Below, in pieces: positions 1 to 8,379 of a stretch of DNA of 64,000 nucleotides. The DNA comes from Paenibacillus sp. PK3_47. Lineage in GTDB: Bacteria; Bacillota; Bacilli; Paenibacillales; Paenibacillaceae. The translations under genes and the position numbers were made by a program. Each line of letters begins with the position of its first letter. Within the stretch, counting starts at the first letter, position 1. The stretch covers positions 5,766,001 through 5,830,000 of the forward strand of contig NZ_CP026029.1 in NCBI RefSeq assembly GCF_023520895.1, read 5' to 3'. The notes under the pieces are model-generated. The model did no database searches and had not been told where the DNA came from. It worked only from the letters and a program-made list of their open reading frames with translations.

Positions 1-1
1 A

Positions 2-871
2 ACTCTGCTCTTTATCCTGTTCCGGGCACCCGATCTGGCGCTTACGCAGATGATCGTTGAAGTGGTGTCGGTGACGCTGTTCCTGCTCTGCTTCCGGCAT
101 CTGCCGAAGCTTAAGCGCGAACAGGCCAAGTTCAAGGTGAAGGTGCCGAAGCTCATTATTGCGATCGGTTTCGGTGCGACAATGACACTGGTTGCGCTGG
201 CGGCTCTCGGCAGCAGTCCGTTTGAATCGATTTCAAGCTACTACACGGAAAACAGCTACAAGCTGGGCGGCGGTAAAAATATTGTTAACGTGCTGCTTGT
301 CGATTTCCGCGGCTTTGATACAATGTTTGAGATCACGGTGCTTGGACTTGCCTCACTGGCTATTTACTCCATGATCAAGCTGCAGCTGGAACCGGACGAT
401 AAGCCCGCTCTGGTAAAAAGTATATTTGACGATAGCAGGCCCCGGTATTCCCGCAGCAATGATGTGCTGCTGCAGTCGGTAGCCAAGGTGGCCTTCGTTA
501 TCATCATCACCTTCTCGCTCTATCTGTTCTTTGCCGGACATAACAATCCGGGAGGCGGCTTTATCGGCGCATTGATGGCGGCGGCAGCGCTGGTGCTGCT
601 CTCCATAGCCTTCGGGCCGCAGTTTGTGGAGAAGGTGCTGCCTGTGGATTACCGCAAATTAATTGCCGTTGGCATCCTGCTGGCGTTTCTTACGGGAATG
701 GGTTCCTTTCTGTTCGATGTTCCTTTCCTCAGCCAGGCTTTCGGGTATTATGAGCTGCCGATCATGGGAACGACGGAACTTACTACGGCGATGCTGTTCG
801 ACCTGGGAGTATACCTTTCGGTGATCGGTGTCACCATGAATATTATCTTTACGATCGGGAGGGATAACTGA
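2..871 (+). CDS. mrpA: Na+/H+ antiporter subunit MrpA (C-terminal part) fused to MrpB domain, 5' partial
   Basis: Membrane subunit of the multisubunit Mrp cation/proton antiporter. The frame is open from the window edge and begins with the MrpA-typical APDLALTQ segment (bases 29-52), so the true start lies upstream. From about base 450 the same uninterrupted frame becomes a complete MrpB-like domain (DVLLQSVAKV, then FFAGHNNPGGGFIGAL and MGTTELTTAMLFDLGVYL). In Bacillus A and B are separate genes; here no stop or restart separates them, so this reads as an A-B fusion. Many hydrophobic membrane segments are visible. The stop codon overlaps the mrpC start (TGATG), which places it first in the visible operon mrpABCDEFG. 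Confidence 0.9.
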   Translation, partial: TLLFILFRAPDLALTQMIVEVVSVTLFLLCFRHLPKLKREQAKFKVKVPKLIIAIGFGATMTLVALAALGSSPFESISSYYTENSYKLGGGKNIVNVLLVDFRGFDTMFEITVLGLASLAIYSMIKLQLEPDDKPALVKSIFDDSRPRYSRSNDVLLQSVAKVAFVIIITFSLYLFFAGHNNPGGGFIGALMAAAALVLLSIAFGPQFVEKVLPVDYRKLIAVGILLAFLTGMGSFLFDVPFLSQAFGYYELPIMGTTELTTAMLFDLGVYLSVIGVTMNIIFTIGRDN

Positions 872-1206
872 TGGAATTCCTTATTGCCCTGGCGATCGGT
901 GTCCTGTTTACCGTTGGTGTATATCTGGTCCTGTCCAAGAGCCTGCTGCGCATCCTTTTGGGGACTACGCTGCTGACTCATGGCGTTCATCTGCTGCTGC
1001 TGACGATGGCGGGCCTGAAGACCGGTGCTTCCCCGCTGCTTGGCGAGAAGGCCGATGCATATGTTGATCCTTTGCCGCAGGCGCTTATCCTTACCTCGAT
1101 TGTTATCAGCTTCGGGGTGACCGCGTTCTTCATCGTGCTGGCTTACCGGGCCTACCGGTCGGCGGGAATGGATGACGTGGAAGGCAGCAAGGGGGAACGC
1201 CAATGA
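871..1206 (+). CDS. mrpC: Na+/H+ antiporter subunit MrpC
   Basis: Small membrane subunit of the Mrp antiporter, 111 aa. It is NuoK-like, with three hydrophobic segments; the GTTLLTHGVHLLLL stretch and the PLPQALILTSIVISFGVTAF block are typical of MrpC/MnhC. The start overlaps the stop of the upstream A-B gene and the stop overlaps the mrpD ATG by 4 bases, which indicates translational coupling. The C-terminal tail is short, charged and probably cytoplasmic. Confidence 0.93.
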   Translation: MEFLIALAIGVLFTVGVYLVLSKSLLRILLGTTLLTHGVHLLLLTMAGLKTGASPLLGEKADAYVDPLPQALILTSIVISFGVTAFFIVLAYRAYRSAGMDDVEGSKGERQ

Positions 1207-2681
1207 ACAATCTGCTGGTTATGCCATTGTTGATTCCGGCTCTTACGGGAGTCATCCTGATTTTTCTGAAAGAAAAGATCGGTCTGCAGCGTATCATCAG
1301 TGCAGTCAGTGTCTTTCTGAATATTGCGGTTGCAGTAACAATTGTATATCAGGTAAGTACAGATGGGATTCAAACGCTCTATATGGGCGGATGGATACCG
1401 CCGTACGGCATTGTTTTTGTCGCTGATATGTTTGCGGCGCTGCTCGTATTGACAACCTCTGTGGTAGGTGCAGCCTGCATGTTCTTTTCCTTCGCCAGTA
1501 TCGGCGAACAGCGGGAGCGGTTTTACTTCTATACGTTCTTTCATTTCCTGCTGACCGGGGTGTTCGGCTCTTTCCTTACCGGAGACCTGTTCAACCTGTT
1601 CGTCTGCTTCGAGGTTATGCTGCTGGCTTCGTATGCCATGATCGTGCTGGGCGGAACCAAAATTCAATTGCGTGAAACGCTGAAATATATCCTCGTCAAT
1701 GTGATCTCCTCCAGTTTGTTTGTAGCTGCGATTGCTTATCTGTATGCTGCTACAGGTACGCTTAACATGGCGCATCTCGCGATGCGTGTGGCGGAGGCGG
1801 GACAGGGCGGTGTTATGAACGTCATTGCAGTGGTACTTCTGCTGGTGTTCTCGCTCAAAGCCGGTCTGCTGCTGTTCTTCTGGCTGCCGGATTCCTACAG
1901 TGCGCCTCCGCTGGCGGTAAGGGCGTTGTTCGGGGCACTGCTGACCAAGGTGGGGCTGTATGCCATCATACGGATGTTCTCGCTGATCTTTGTTCATGAT
2001 CCTGCGCTTACGCATACGCTGATTAGCTGGATGGCCGGAGCGACGATGATTCTGGGAGCCCTCGGGGCGATGGCCTATCATGATCTCAGCCGGATCTTTA
2101 ACTATAATATCGTAATCAGTGTAGGCTTCATTGCGTTTGGTATATCGGTTGCGACCCACGATTCCTGGAGCGGAGTGGTGTTCTATCTGATGCACGATAT
2201 GATTGCCAAGGCGCTGCTGTTTTTCCTCGGCGGGCTGATTATTGCAGCCTCGGGAACCGAACAGCTGAGACAGATGGGCGGACTGATCCGCCGGTACCCA
2301 TGGACCGGCTGGATGTTCTTCATCCTGACCCTGGCGCTTGTGGGGGTACCCCCGCTTAGCGGTTTTGCCGGAAAGGTCATGATGATCCGCAGCGGGTTCG
2401 GCGAGCAGCAGGTTGCGTTATCACTGATTGCGCTTGCTTCAAGCTTTGTCGTATTGTATTCGCTGATCAAGGTGTTCCAGGAGGTTTTCTGGGGCGGGGA
2501 AAGAAGCGAAGAAGAAATTCATCCTTTGCGTTATAAAGCCATGATGGCGCCGGCTGCCGTGCTGTTTGTCCTGATTATTCTGATGGGCCTGGGTGCGGAA
2601 ACTGTGAATGAATATGTTCTTCAGGCTGGTGCAGTGCTGGCTGATCCGGCACAATACATTAACGCAGTCATGAAGGAGTAG
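1203..2681 (+). CDS. mrpD: Na+/H+ antiporter subunit MrpD
   Basis: Large NuoM/NuoN-like proton-translocating subunit of the Mrp complex, 492 aa, polytopic throughout. Family landmarks include FLTGDLFNLFVCFEVMLLASYA (an essential Glu in the FEVML helix), the SLKAGLLLFFWLPDSYSAPP loop with the conserved Lys, and the HLMHD-like YLMHDMIAKALLFF segment. It starts at an ATG overlapping mrpC by 4 bases. Residue positions and length fit the family with no sign of truncation. Confidence 0.94.
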   Translation: MNNLLVMPLLIPALTGVILIFLKEKIGLQRIISAVSVFLNIAVAVTIVYQVSTDGIQTLYMGGWIPPYGIVFVADMFAALLVLTTSVVGAACMFFSFASIGEQRERFYFYTFFHFLLTGVFGSFLTGDLFNLFVCFEVMLLASYAMIVLGGTKIQLRETLKYILVNVISSSLFVAAIAYLYAATGTLNMAHLAMRVAEAGQGGVMNVIAVVLLLVFSLKAGLLLFFWLPDSYSAPPLAVRALFGALLTKVGLYAIIRMFSLIFVHDPALTHTLISWMAGATMILGALGAMAYHDLSRIFNYNIVISVGFIAFGISVATHDSWSGVVFYLMHDMIAKALLFFLGGLIIAASGTEQLRQMGGLIRRYPWTGWMFFILTLALVGVPPLSGFAGKVMMIRSGFGEQQVALSLIALASSFVVLYSLIKVFQEVFWGGERSEEEIHPLRYKAMMAPAAVLFVLIILMGLGAETVNEYVLQAGAVLADPAQYINAVMKE

Positions 2682-2687
2682 ATGCAG

Positions 2688-3167
2688 ATGGCCTTTCAAA
2701 TATTATTGAATTTCATGATAGCTTTCCTGTGGATGTTCCTGTTCAATGACTGGACAGCATCCGGCTTCATCGTAGGCTATTTGCTAGGAGTTGCCGTATT
2801 GTTCGGACTGCGGCGTTTCTTCAACACACGTCTGTATCTTGGAAGAGGATGGGCAATCATTAAGCTGCTGGGACTGCTGCTGCGGGAGCTGGTGGTATCC
2901 AGTTATGTTGTGGTGAAGGCGGTGCTCAGACCCAAACTGGACATCCGTCCGGCTATTCTGATGTATCATACAGAATTGAAATCGGATTGGGAAGTGGCAA
3001 TTCTGATCACCATATTATGCCTGAATCCGGGTTCCGTGGTGCTTGAGGTTTCCAAGGATAACCGGACATTGTATATTCATGCGATGGATATAAGGGATGC
3101 TGAACAATTCCGGGACAGTATACGCAATACGTTTGAAAGAGCGATTTTGGAGGTGTCCCGCTCATGA
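2688..3167 (+). CDS. mrpE: Na+/H+ antiporter subunit MrpE
   Basis: Subunit E of the Mrp antiporter, 159 aa from the chosen start. Two in-frame ATGs exist at 2682 and 2688. The second is preferred because AAGGAG (2673-2678) lies 9 bases upstream of it and because the N-terminus MAFQILLNF then matches the family. Two or three N-terminal membrane segments are followed by a cytoplasmic domain with the family-typical CLNPGSVVLEVS and TLYIHAMDI motifs. The stop overlaps the mrpF start by 4 bases. Confidence 0.92.
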   Translation: MAFQILLNFMIAFLWMFLFNDWTASGFIVGYLLGVAVLFGLRRFFNTRLYLGRGWAIIKLLGLLLRELVVSSYVVVKAVLRPKLDIRPAILMYHTELKSDWEVAILITILCLNPGSVVLEVSKDNRTLYIHAMDIRDAEQFRDSIRNTFERAILEVSRS

Positions 3168-3457
3168 TTAATTTTATACTCATGCTGTCGATATCGATCA
3201 TGGTCATTTCTATCGGGATTTGCGCCTGGAGACTGGTCAAAGGGCCGTCCCTGCCTGACCGAGTTGCAGCGCTGGATACGATCGGAATTAACCTGCTGGC
3301 GATGGTGGCTGTACTTTCGATCTTGTTCAGAACGCAGACCTTTATTGAATACATTTTGCTGATCGGAATTCTCTCTTTTATCGGAACGGTAGCGATGGCC
3401 CGGTATATTGAAAGGGGAGTGGTCCTGGAATATGGAAACGATCAAGACGGTACTTGA
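3164..3457 (+). CDS. mrpF: Na+/H+ antiporter subunit MrpF
   Basis: Small three-helix membrane subunit F, 97 aa. The sequence RLVKGPSLPDRVAALDTIGINLLAM carries the conserved GPSxPDRVxALD signature of MrpF/MnhF. The family Asp in this motif has been linked to ion coupling. The start overlaps mrpE and the 3' end overlaps the proposed mrpG start by 26 bases. Confidence 0.94.
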   Translation: MINFILMLSISIMVISIGICAWRLVKGPSLPDRVAALDTIGINLLAMVAVLSILFRTQTFIEYILLIGILSFIGTVAMARYIERGVVLEYGNDQDGT

Positions 3458-3815
3458 ATTCCTGGTGGTCCTTCTGATATTGACCGGCGCTTTGCTCAGT
3501 GCTGCCAGTTCTTTTGGACTGATCCGTCTGCCGGACGTTTATTTAAGATCGCATGCCGCAGCCAAAAGCGCCACGCTTGGTGTACTGTGCGTACTCAGCG
3601 GTGCATTTCTCTACTTTGCGTTTTTTCTTGATTTCATCAGTGCGAAGCTGCTGCTCGGGATTGTTTTCGTATTTATGACTTCCCCGCTGGCAGCCCATCT
3701 GACCAGCCGTGCCGCCTACCGGACAGGTGTACCGCTGTGGAACCGCCGGATACAGGATGACTTGAAAGAGGTGCTGGAGAAGGAACGGGCTCAGTCAGAT
3801 TCCTCTTCATCATAG
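3432..3815 (+). CDS. mrpG: Na+/H+ antiporter subunit MrpG
   Basis: Last subunit of the Mrp complex, 127 aa from ATG 3432. An in-frame TTG at 3408 also exists, but AAAGGGGAG (3411-3419) is well placed only for the ATG, and METIKTVLEFLVVLLILTG is a normal MrpG N-terminus. Three membrane helices are present; the LIRLPDVYLRSHAAAKSATLG motif and a TSPLAAHLTSRAAYRTGVP end are typical. A strong terminator follows, closing the operon. Confidence 0.92.
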   Translation: METIKTVLEFLVVLLILTGALLSAASSFGLIRLPDVYLRSHAAAKSATLGVLCVLSGAFLYFAFFLDFISAKLLLGIVFVFMTSPLAAHLTSRAAYRTGVPLWNRRIQDDLKEVLEKERAQSDSSSS

Positions 3816-3828
3816 TTCTGATAAATAA

Positions 3829-3880
3829 TAACAGGGATGTCCACCAGGCCATAAAGCGTCTGGGGCATCCCTGTTTTTTT
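3829..3880 (+). terminator. Rho-independent terminator of mrp operon
   Basis: Stem ACAGGGATG (3831-3839) pairs with CATCCCTGT (3866-3874), followed by a run of seven T. Confidence 0.9.
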
Positions 3881-3959
3881 GACGTGATTGAAGTTTTATT
3901 CGGGGCCCCCGTAAAGTACCCGATTTCCCTTCGAAGCAAAGCTACACTTTGTGGGGGGA

Positions 3960-4901
3960 TTATTTTATCCGGCGGAATAGATAGACTGCATTTTCGCCTG
4001 TGGGCGGAAGAATCAGTGAAGACAAGGTTTCATAAAGTTCCATCGAGAAATCTTCCAGCTGGTAATAAGTCGCGAAATCCCCGGTAATTGCGGGACTGCG
4101 CGTGCCGATAACGATGTACAGTTCAACAGATGGTGTTCTGAAGACCTGCTTCTCATAATTGTTTCCCGGGACAGGCCATGAGCATATAACCGTTTTTGGA
4201 CTGTATTTGGCCAGAGCCGCTTTGGCATCGAGCTTTTCCACAAAATCCGGATATTTGATGTAATGCTCCCAGCTGTAGTCATCGGTTGCCCTGCAGTCGA
4301 CACGCTGCTGCTTCAGGAAGGCGGTTAAAGTCCCATCCCCGGCACCGATCTCCAGGCATGGATTTTCCCCGATAAGAACCGCCAGCTCCTTGATCAGCTC
4401 TTTGGAGTAGAAGCAATATATCCCCTGTTTATTAACAAGCGGCATCAGTATCCGTTTATTGACCACCAGCTTCCAGAACAAACGGAACTTGCGGACAGAT
4501 ACCGGCTTGCGTTCAAGCCCTTTGGTGAACAAAAGCTTTTGCAGCAATGTCCCGTCCCACACATTAAAGCGGACATTTTCATGCGGAGTGTTAGAGGAGG
4601 ACGCAACCGCTGCTTTTTCAAGCAGATAAAAAGCAAATCGCGCTTTGATAATATCCGGCAAAAAGGCGTTGACGGTTTTTTCATTCCATTCGCTTTTTTG
4701 AATTTTAGATTTGGCGATTTTCGCATTAACCGTGTATTTGTCCAGGATCGCTTTGGTGAAATTCGTTTTCCCGGCTGCTTTTAACGCACGGATCTCTTCA
4801 AGGACTTCGTCCTTGTACTGCGGATACTGGGTCAGCAGCGTTTCCACGCTGATCTCGTTAACCATAATTTTTGCAGCAGTATCCCTGGTGAAATTTCTCA
4901 T
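3960..4901 (-). CDS. SAM-dependent methyltransferase-like protein
   Basis: 313-aa soluble protein. The middle part contains a Rossmann methyltransferase motif I (CLEIGAGDGTLT, about residues 183-194) followed by an acidic ATDDYSWEHY stretch and a VICSWPVPGNNYE segment where class I methyltransferases keep their post-motif. This suggests a SAM-binding fold. The N-terminal 130 residues are helical and charged and are not recognised. The start is supported by GAGGTAA just upstream of the ATG. It stands alone between the mrp operon and a crystallin-like gene; the substrate cannot be inferred. Confidence 0.7.
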   Translation of the reverse strand: MRNFTRDTAAKIMVNEISVETLLTQYPQYKDEVLEEIRALKAAGKTNFTKAILDKYTVNAKIAKSKIQKSEWNEKTVNAFLPDIIKARFAFYLLEKAAVASSSNTPHENVRFNVWDGTLLQKLLFTKGLERKPVSVRKFRLFWKLVVNKRILMPLVNKQGIYCFYSKELIKELAVLIGENPCLEIGAGDGTLTAFLKQQRVDCRATDDYSWEHYIKYPDFVEKLDAKAALAKYSPKTVICSWPVPGNNYEKQVFRTPSVELYIVIGTRSPAITGDFATYYQLEDFSMELYETLSSLILPPTGENAVYLFRRIK

Positions 4902-4998
4902 AGATTACCTCGCTATGCTGAAAAGGGTAAAATAAGACGCTATAAGCTATAACGTACATATTTTACCCGAGAAATTGTAATGAGGCAATGTAACTGCA

Positions 4999-5370
4999 TC
5001 AGATCAGCCGGTAACCTGAAGGCAAATTCCCGCTGCTGCGGATGTTACGGATTTGGGCAAGCGTCAGTCTCTGATTGGTGGAAATAATAGATTCAACATC
5101 ATTGCCGGAAATATAATCATCCAAATCTCTGATGTTGTGATTTCCCCGCAGGACACGGAAGCTGCCTCTGAACCGGGTTCTGCTGAACAGTACGAGCGTG
5201 GCATTGCTGCTGGTGGAGAAGAAGCGCAGGCTTTCGATACCGTCCAGAATATTATCCGTATTGCGGATGCCCAGGTTGCCGGTATAGGTCCGTACTCTTC
5301 CCCGGTAATTCTCCTCTTCATAAACTCTCAGCCGCGGATAAGTCTGTGAAACATGAACTGAAGGTTTCAT
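4999..5370 (-). CDS. Beta/gamma-crystallin domain protein
   Basis: Small protein of 123 aa. Two Greek-key signatures of the form aromatic-x4-aromatic-x-Gly are present: YEEENYRG and FSRTRFRG. Each is followed by a segment (LDGIESLRF, and GNDVESI) resembling the Ca2+-site strand of microbial beta/gamma-crystallins. The fold therefore probably makes one complete crystallin domain that may bind calcium. The start at 5370 is chosen because GGGAGG (5378-5383 on the complement) sits 7 bases upstream; an ORF extension to 5409 lacks such a site. No signal peptide is visible. Function is unknown; single-domain microbial crystallins are often linked to stress or spores. Confidence 0.72.
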   Translation of the reverse strand: MKPSVHVSQTYPRLRVYEEENYRGRVRTYTGNLGIRNTDNILDGIESLRFFSTSSNATLVLFSRTRFRGSFRVLRGNHNIRDLDDYISGNDVESIISTNQRLTLAQIRNIRSSGNLPSGYRLI

Positions 5371-5577
5371 ATCCATTCCTCCCGATAGTGTGATAAGCAG
5401 GTGGTGCAATACTATTCTATGAAATGCTTTTGGTAAGGGTATGGACTAGTCTCCTTCAGGCAGCCTAATCTTGAGATCCATAAAACGGGGTTTACTTTGT
5501 CGTTGACCTAGTGTACTATTTAACTAACACACCAACACTGAATCTTAACTATAACTACAAGGTACAGGGAGGATATA

Positions 5578-6549
5578 ATGGATCATTTTATGGGGCAGGG
5601 GGAAAAGACGGTGCAGGCAGGGGATGATATAGTGCTGCAGATGAGAGAGGTCAGCAAAATCATCAAGGGTAAGGCGATAGTCGACCGGTTGTCTTTTGAC
5701 ATCAGAAAAGGGGAGATTGTCGGGCTGCTGGGTCCGAATGGAGCCGGCAAAACAACCACGATCCGCATGATGACCGGACTGATCAAGATGAGCGGGGGGG
5801 ATGTGCTGATTCACGGCCACAGTATCCGCAGCAGCTTCAATCAGGCGATCGCACATATCGGAGCGATCATTGAGAATCCGGAATTTTATCCCCACATGAC
5901 CGGCCTCGATAATCTGAAGCAGTATATGCGGATGTGCGACGGGGTGGGGGAATCACGGATCCATGAGGTCGTTCAGCTGGTAGGGCTGCAGGAGGCCATG
6001 AATAAGAAGGTAAAAGCGTACTCGCTCGGCATGCGCCAGCGGCTGGGGATTGCGCAGGCGCTGCTGCATTCACCGAAACTGCTGATTCTGGATGAGCCGA
6101 CCAACGGTCTGGACCCGGCGGGAATCCGGGAAATGCGGGACTATATGCGGAAGATTGCCGAGGTAGAGGGAATATCAATTCTGATCTCCAGTCACATGCT
6201 CGCGGAAATCGAACAAATCTGCCACCGTGCGGTGGTCATCCAGAACGGACAGCTGGTAACCGTCTCCCAGCTGGGCATAGCTGCAGACAGTGAAGGGGAG
6301 GTCAGGCTTACGATCCGTGTCGGCAGTCTGGCGGCTGCTGTTAAGGTCATTGAAGAGATCCGCGGGGTTCAGCTGCTTGGTACCGGCGAGGCACGCTCGG
6401 AAATAAGCGTAAGTCTGCAGGATCACAACGTGCCAGAGCTTGTGGAGGCCTTCAGCAGGGCCAAGGTCGGTGTCTACCGGATTACAGAGAACAAGCATAG
6501 TCTTGAGGATGATTTCTTGAAATGGACAGGAGGCAACCGCATTGCGTAA
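5578..6549 (+). CDS. ABC transporter ATP-binding protein (first module)
   Basis: 323-aa ATPase that would power the adjacent ABC-2 type permease. Walker A GPNGAGKTT, Q-loop region GAIIENPEFYPHMTG, signature SLGMRQRLGIA, Walker B LLILDEPTNGLDPAG and H-loop SSH are all present. The C-terminal 90 residues form an extra regulatory extension as in bacitracin/lantibiotic-type exporters. GGGAGG lies 6 bases before the ATG. It is the first gene of a five-gene operon (ABC, permease, GntR, ABC, permease). A TTGACC hexamer at 5503 and a TGT-n2-TA...TA-n2-ACA dyad nearby could be promoter and operator, but the match is weak. Confidence 0.9.
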   Translation: MDHFMGQGEKTVQAGDDIVLQMREVSKIIKGKAIVDRLSFDIRKGEIVGLLGPNGAGKTTTIRMMTGLIKMSGGDVLIHGHSIRSSFNQAIAHIGAIIENPEFYPHMTGLDNLKQYMRMCDGVGESRIHEVVQLVGLQEAMNKKVKAYSLGMRQRLGIAQALLHSPKLLILDEPTNGLDPAGIREMRDYMRKIAEVEGISILISSHMLAEIEQICHRAVVIQNGQLVTVSQLGIAADSEGEVRLTIRVGSLAAAVKVIEEIRGVQLLGTGEARSEISVSLQDHNVPELVEAFSRAKVGVYRITENKHSLEDDFLKWTGGNRIA

Positions 6550-7288
6550 ATTTATGAATCTTGTTCTTAACGAATGGCTGAAGCTGGCCAAAAAACGCTC
6601 GTTTTTTATCCCTTTCCTGCTGCTTGTCCTGATCCCGGTGCTGATAGGCTATATAACCCGGTCATTATCTCCGGAGAGCTTCCATTCAGGGGCGGAATTC
6701 ACCGCCGGCATGCTGCCGCCCACCGGAATGGGCCAGGTGATCGCGATTCTCGCTATTATAGGGACAGCAGGAATCGTAGCCAAGGAATACAGCCAGGGGA
6801 CGGTCAAATTTCTGCTGATCCGTTCACGCAGCCGCACAGCCATTCTTGCCTCCAAATATGTAACCGTCATGTTATACACCTTAAGCATGGTGGCAGTTAC
6901 GGCAGTTTCGTCTTTGATCTCCGGAATAGTGTGGTTCGGCTTTAGCGGCGGTGAAGCCGGTGCAGCAGAGATCATGCCCGCCATGCTGTACGGGACTGTG
7001 TACACCATAATGTATGTCACCCTTGCCTTTATGGTCGGCGTGCTGACTACATCGACAGGCGTGACCATAGGTATTACCATGTTTGCTGTGATGCTGGACA
7101 AAGTTTTGATCTACCGTGAGTTTTACAAATACGTTTTATTTCCCAATCTGGATCTGTCCGTTTATGATGGTGGAGAGGGGCCGCTGCCGGGAATGAGTAT
7201 GGGGTTTTCCATTGCCATGCTGGCTGTCTATATGCTGGTGTTTCTGCTGGCAGGGTTCACTGTATTTAGACGAAGGGACGTTGCTTGA
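6542..7288 (+). CDS. ABC-2 type permease (first module)
   Basis: 248-aa membrane protein with about six hydrophobic segments and the N-terminal NLVLNEWLKLAKKRSFF stretch usual in ABC-2 permeases, plus the mid-protein GTAGIVAKEYSQGTVKFLLIRSRSR coupling region. It is the partner of the preceding ATPase. Start TTG at 6542 is chosen because AGGAGG (6527-6532) is 9 bases upstream, and the gene then overlaps the ATPase stop by 8 bases. The ATG at 6554 is too far from the site. The exported substrate is unknown; homologous YtrA-type operons respond to cell-wall antibiotics. Confidence 0.85.
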   Translation: MRKFMNLVLNEWLKLAKKRSFFIPFLLLVLIPVLIGYITRSLSPESFHSGAEFTAGMLPPTGMGQVIAILAIIGTAGIVAKEYSQGTVKFLLIRSRSRTAILASKYVTVMLYTLSMVAVTAVSSLISGIVWFGFSGGEAGAAEIMPAMLYGTVYTIMYVTLAFMVGVLTTSTGVTIGITMFAVMLDKVLIYREFYKYVLFPNLDLSVYDGGEGPLPGMSMGFSIAMLAVYMLVFLLAGFTVFRRRDVA

Positions 7289-7662
7289 TGACCATCGAAT
7301 TCGATAACAACCAGCCGATTTATATACAGATTATGAATTACATCAAAGGGGAAATCGTAACTGGAAAGCTTCTGCCGGGAGATAAAATCCCCTCGGTCAG
7401 AGAGCTGGCTGCAGAGCTGCAGATTAATCCGAATACGGTGCAGAGAACTTTTCAGGAACTGGAGCGTGAAGAAATTGTGGAGACGCGGCGCGGCATGGGC
7501 AGATATGTCACGGGCAGCCGGGATAAAATTATGACCATCAAAAAAGAAATGGCACAGGATGTGCTGGACCGCTTTATACGCGGGATGGAGGAGCTTGGCT
7601 TCCGGGGCGAAGATATTCTGTCCGCCGTGGCGGAGAACATTGCTGACAGAGAGAAGAGATAG
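7288..7662 (+). CDS. GntR family transcriptional regulator, YtrA subfamily
   Basis: 124-aa one-domain regulator. The winged helix is classic GntR: PIYIQIMNYIKGEIVTGKLLPGD, then PSVRELAAELQINPNTVQRTFQELE and RRGMGRYV. The short helical C-terminus without a ligand domain is the YtrA hallmark. The start overlaps the permease stop (TGATG; an in-frame TTG at 7285 is the alternative). Its place inside an ABC exporter operon suggests that it represses this operon and is released by a transported compound or by cell-envelope stress; this is inferred from the family. Confidence 0.9.
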   Translation: MTIEFDNNQPIYIQIMNYIKGEIVTGKLLPGDKIPSVRELAAELQINPNTVQRTFQELEREEIVETRRGMGRYVTGSRDKIMTIKKEMAQDVLDRFIRGMEELGFRGEDILSAVAENIADREKR

Positions 7663-7677
7663 GGGGAGAACGGCAGG

Positions 7678-8379
7678 GTGGACAGCATACTTAAAGTACA
7701 GGATGTGACGAAAAAATACGGCTCAAAGCAGGTGCTGCACGGAGTATCCTTTGAGCTCACGGCCGGGAAAATCACGGGACTGCTTGGCAGCAACGGCAGC
7801 GGCAAAAGCACGCTGATGAAGCTGATCGCCGGACTGGCACAGCCTACCTCGGGGAATATTTCTGTGCTGGGCGTGCCTGTCGGCGTAGAGAGCAGGGCGC
7901 TCGTTTCTTTTATGCCGGACCGGCCGCTGACAGAGACATGGATGAATGTAGGGGATGCGCTGCAGTTTCAGCAAGATTTCTATCCCGATTTTGATGCGGA
8001 TAAGGCAGGAAGAATGCTGGATTTCATGAAGCTCAGCAAGAGGGACAAGGTACGGACCCTTTCCAGGGGAATGACGGAACGCCTGCAGCTTACTCTCGCT
8101 TTATCCCGGCGCGCAAGGCTGTATATGCTGGATGAGCCGATTGGCGGCGTAGATCCGGTAGCACGGACGAAAATTCTGAATGCACTGATGGAATTTTATG
8201 AGGAGGACAGCACGATTGTACTCTCAACACATCTGGTGACAGATATTGAACGGATCTTTGATGAGGTGATTTTTATTAAAGACGGGGAGCTTGTCCTGCA
8301 GGGTGAAGTGGAAGAGCTGCGGCAGCAGCGCGGTAAAAGCATCGATGAGCTGTTCAGAGAGGTGTATGCCGAATGCTGA
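7678..8379 (+). CDS. ABC transporter ATP-binding protein (second module)
   Basis: 233-aa ATPase with Walker A GSNGSGKST, a SRGMTERLQLTLALSRRA signature region (Met-Thr instead of the canonical LSGGQ), Walker B LYMLDEPIGGVDP and a STH H-loop. The variant signature is common in YtrB-like proteins. GTG start at 7678, preceded by a GGGGGAG site about 13 bases upstream. It lies between the GntR regulator and its own membrane partner, which it overlaps by 7 bases. Confidence 0.88.
   Translation: MDSILKVQDVTKKYGSKQVLHGVSFELTAGKITGLLGSNGSGKSTLMKLIAGLAQPTSGNISVLGVPVGVESRALVSFMPDRPLTETWMNVGDALQFQQDFYPDFDADKAGRMLDFMKLSKRDKVRTLSRGMTERLQLTLALSRRARLYMLDEPIGGVDPVARTKILNALMEFYEEDSTIVLSTHLVTDIERIFDEVIFIKDGELVLQGEVEELRQQRGKSIDELFREVYAEC

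Noticed and set aside
1152..2195. 347-aa minus-strand ORF opposite mrpD
   Set aside because: Antisense to a clear MrpD; His/Gln-rich shadow.
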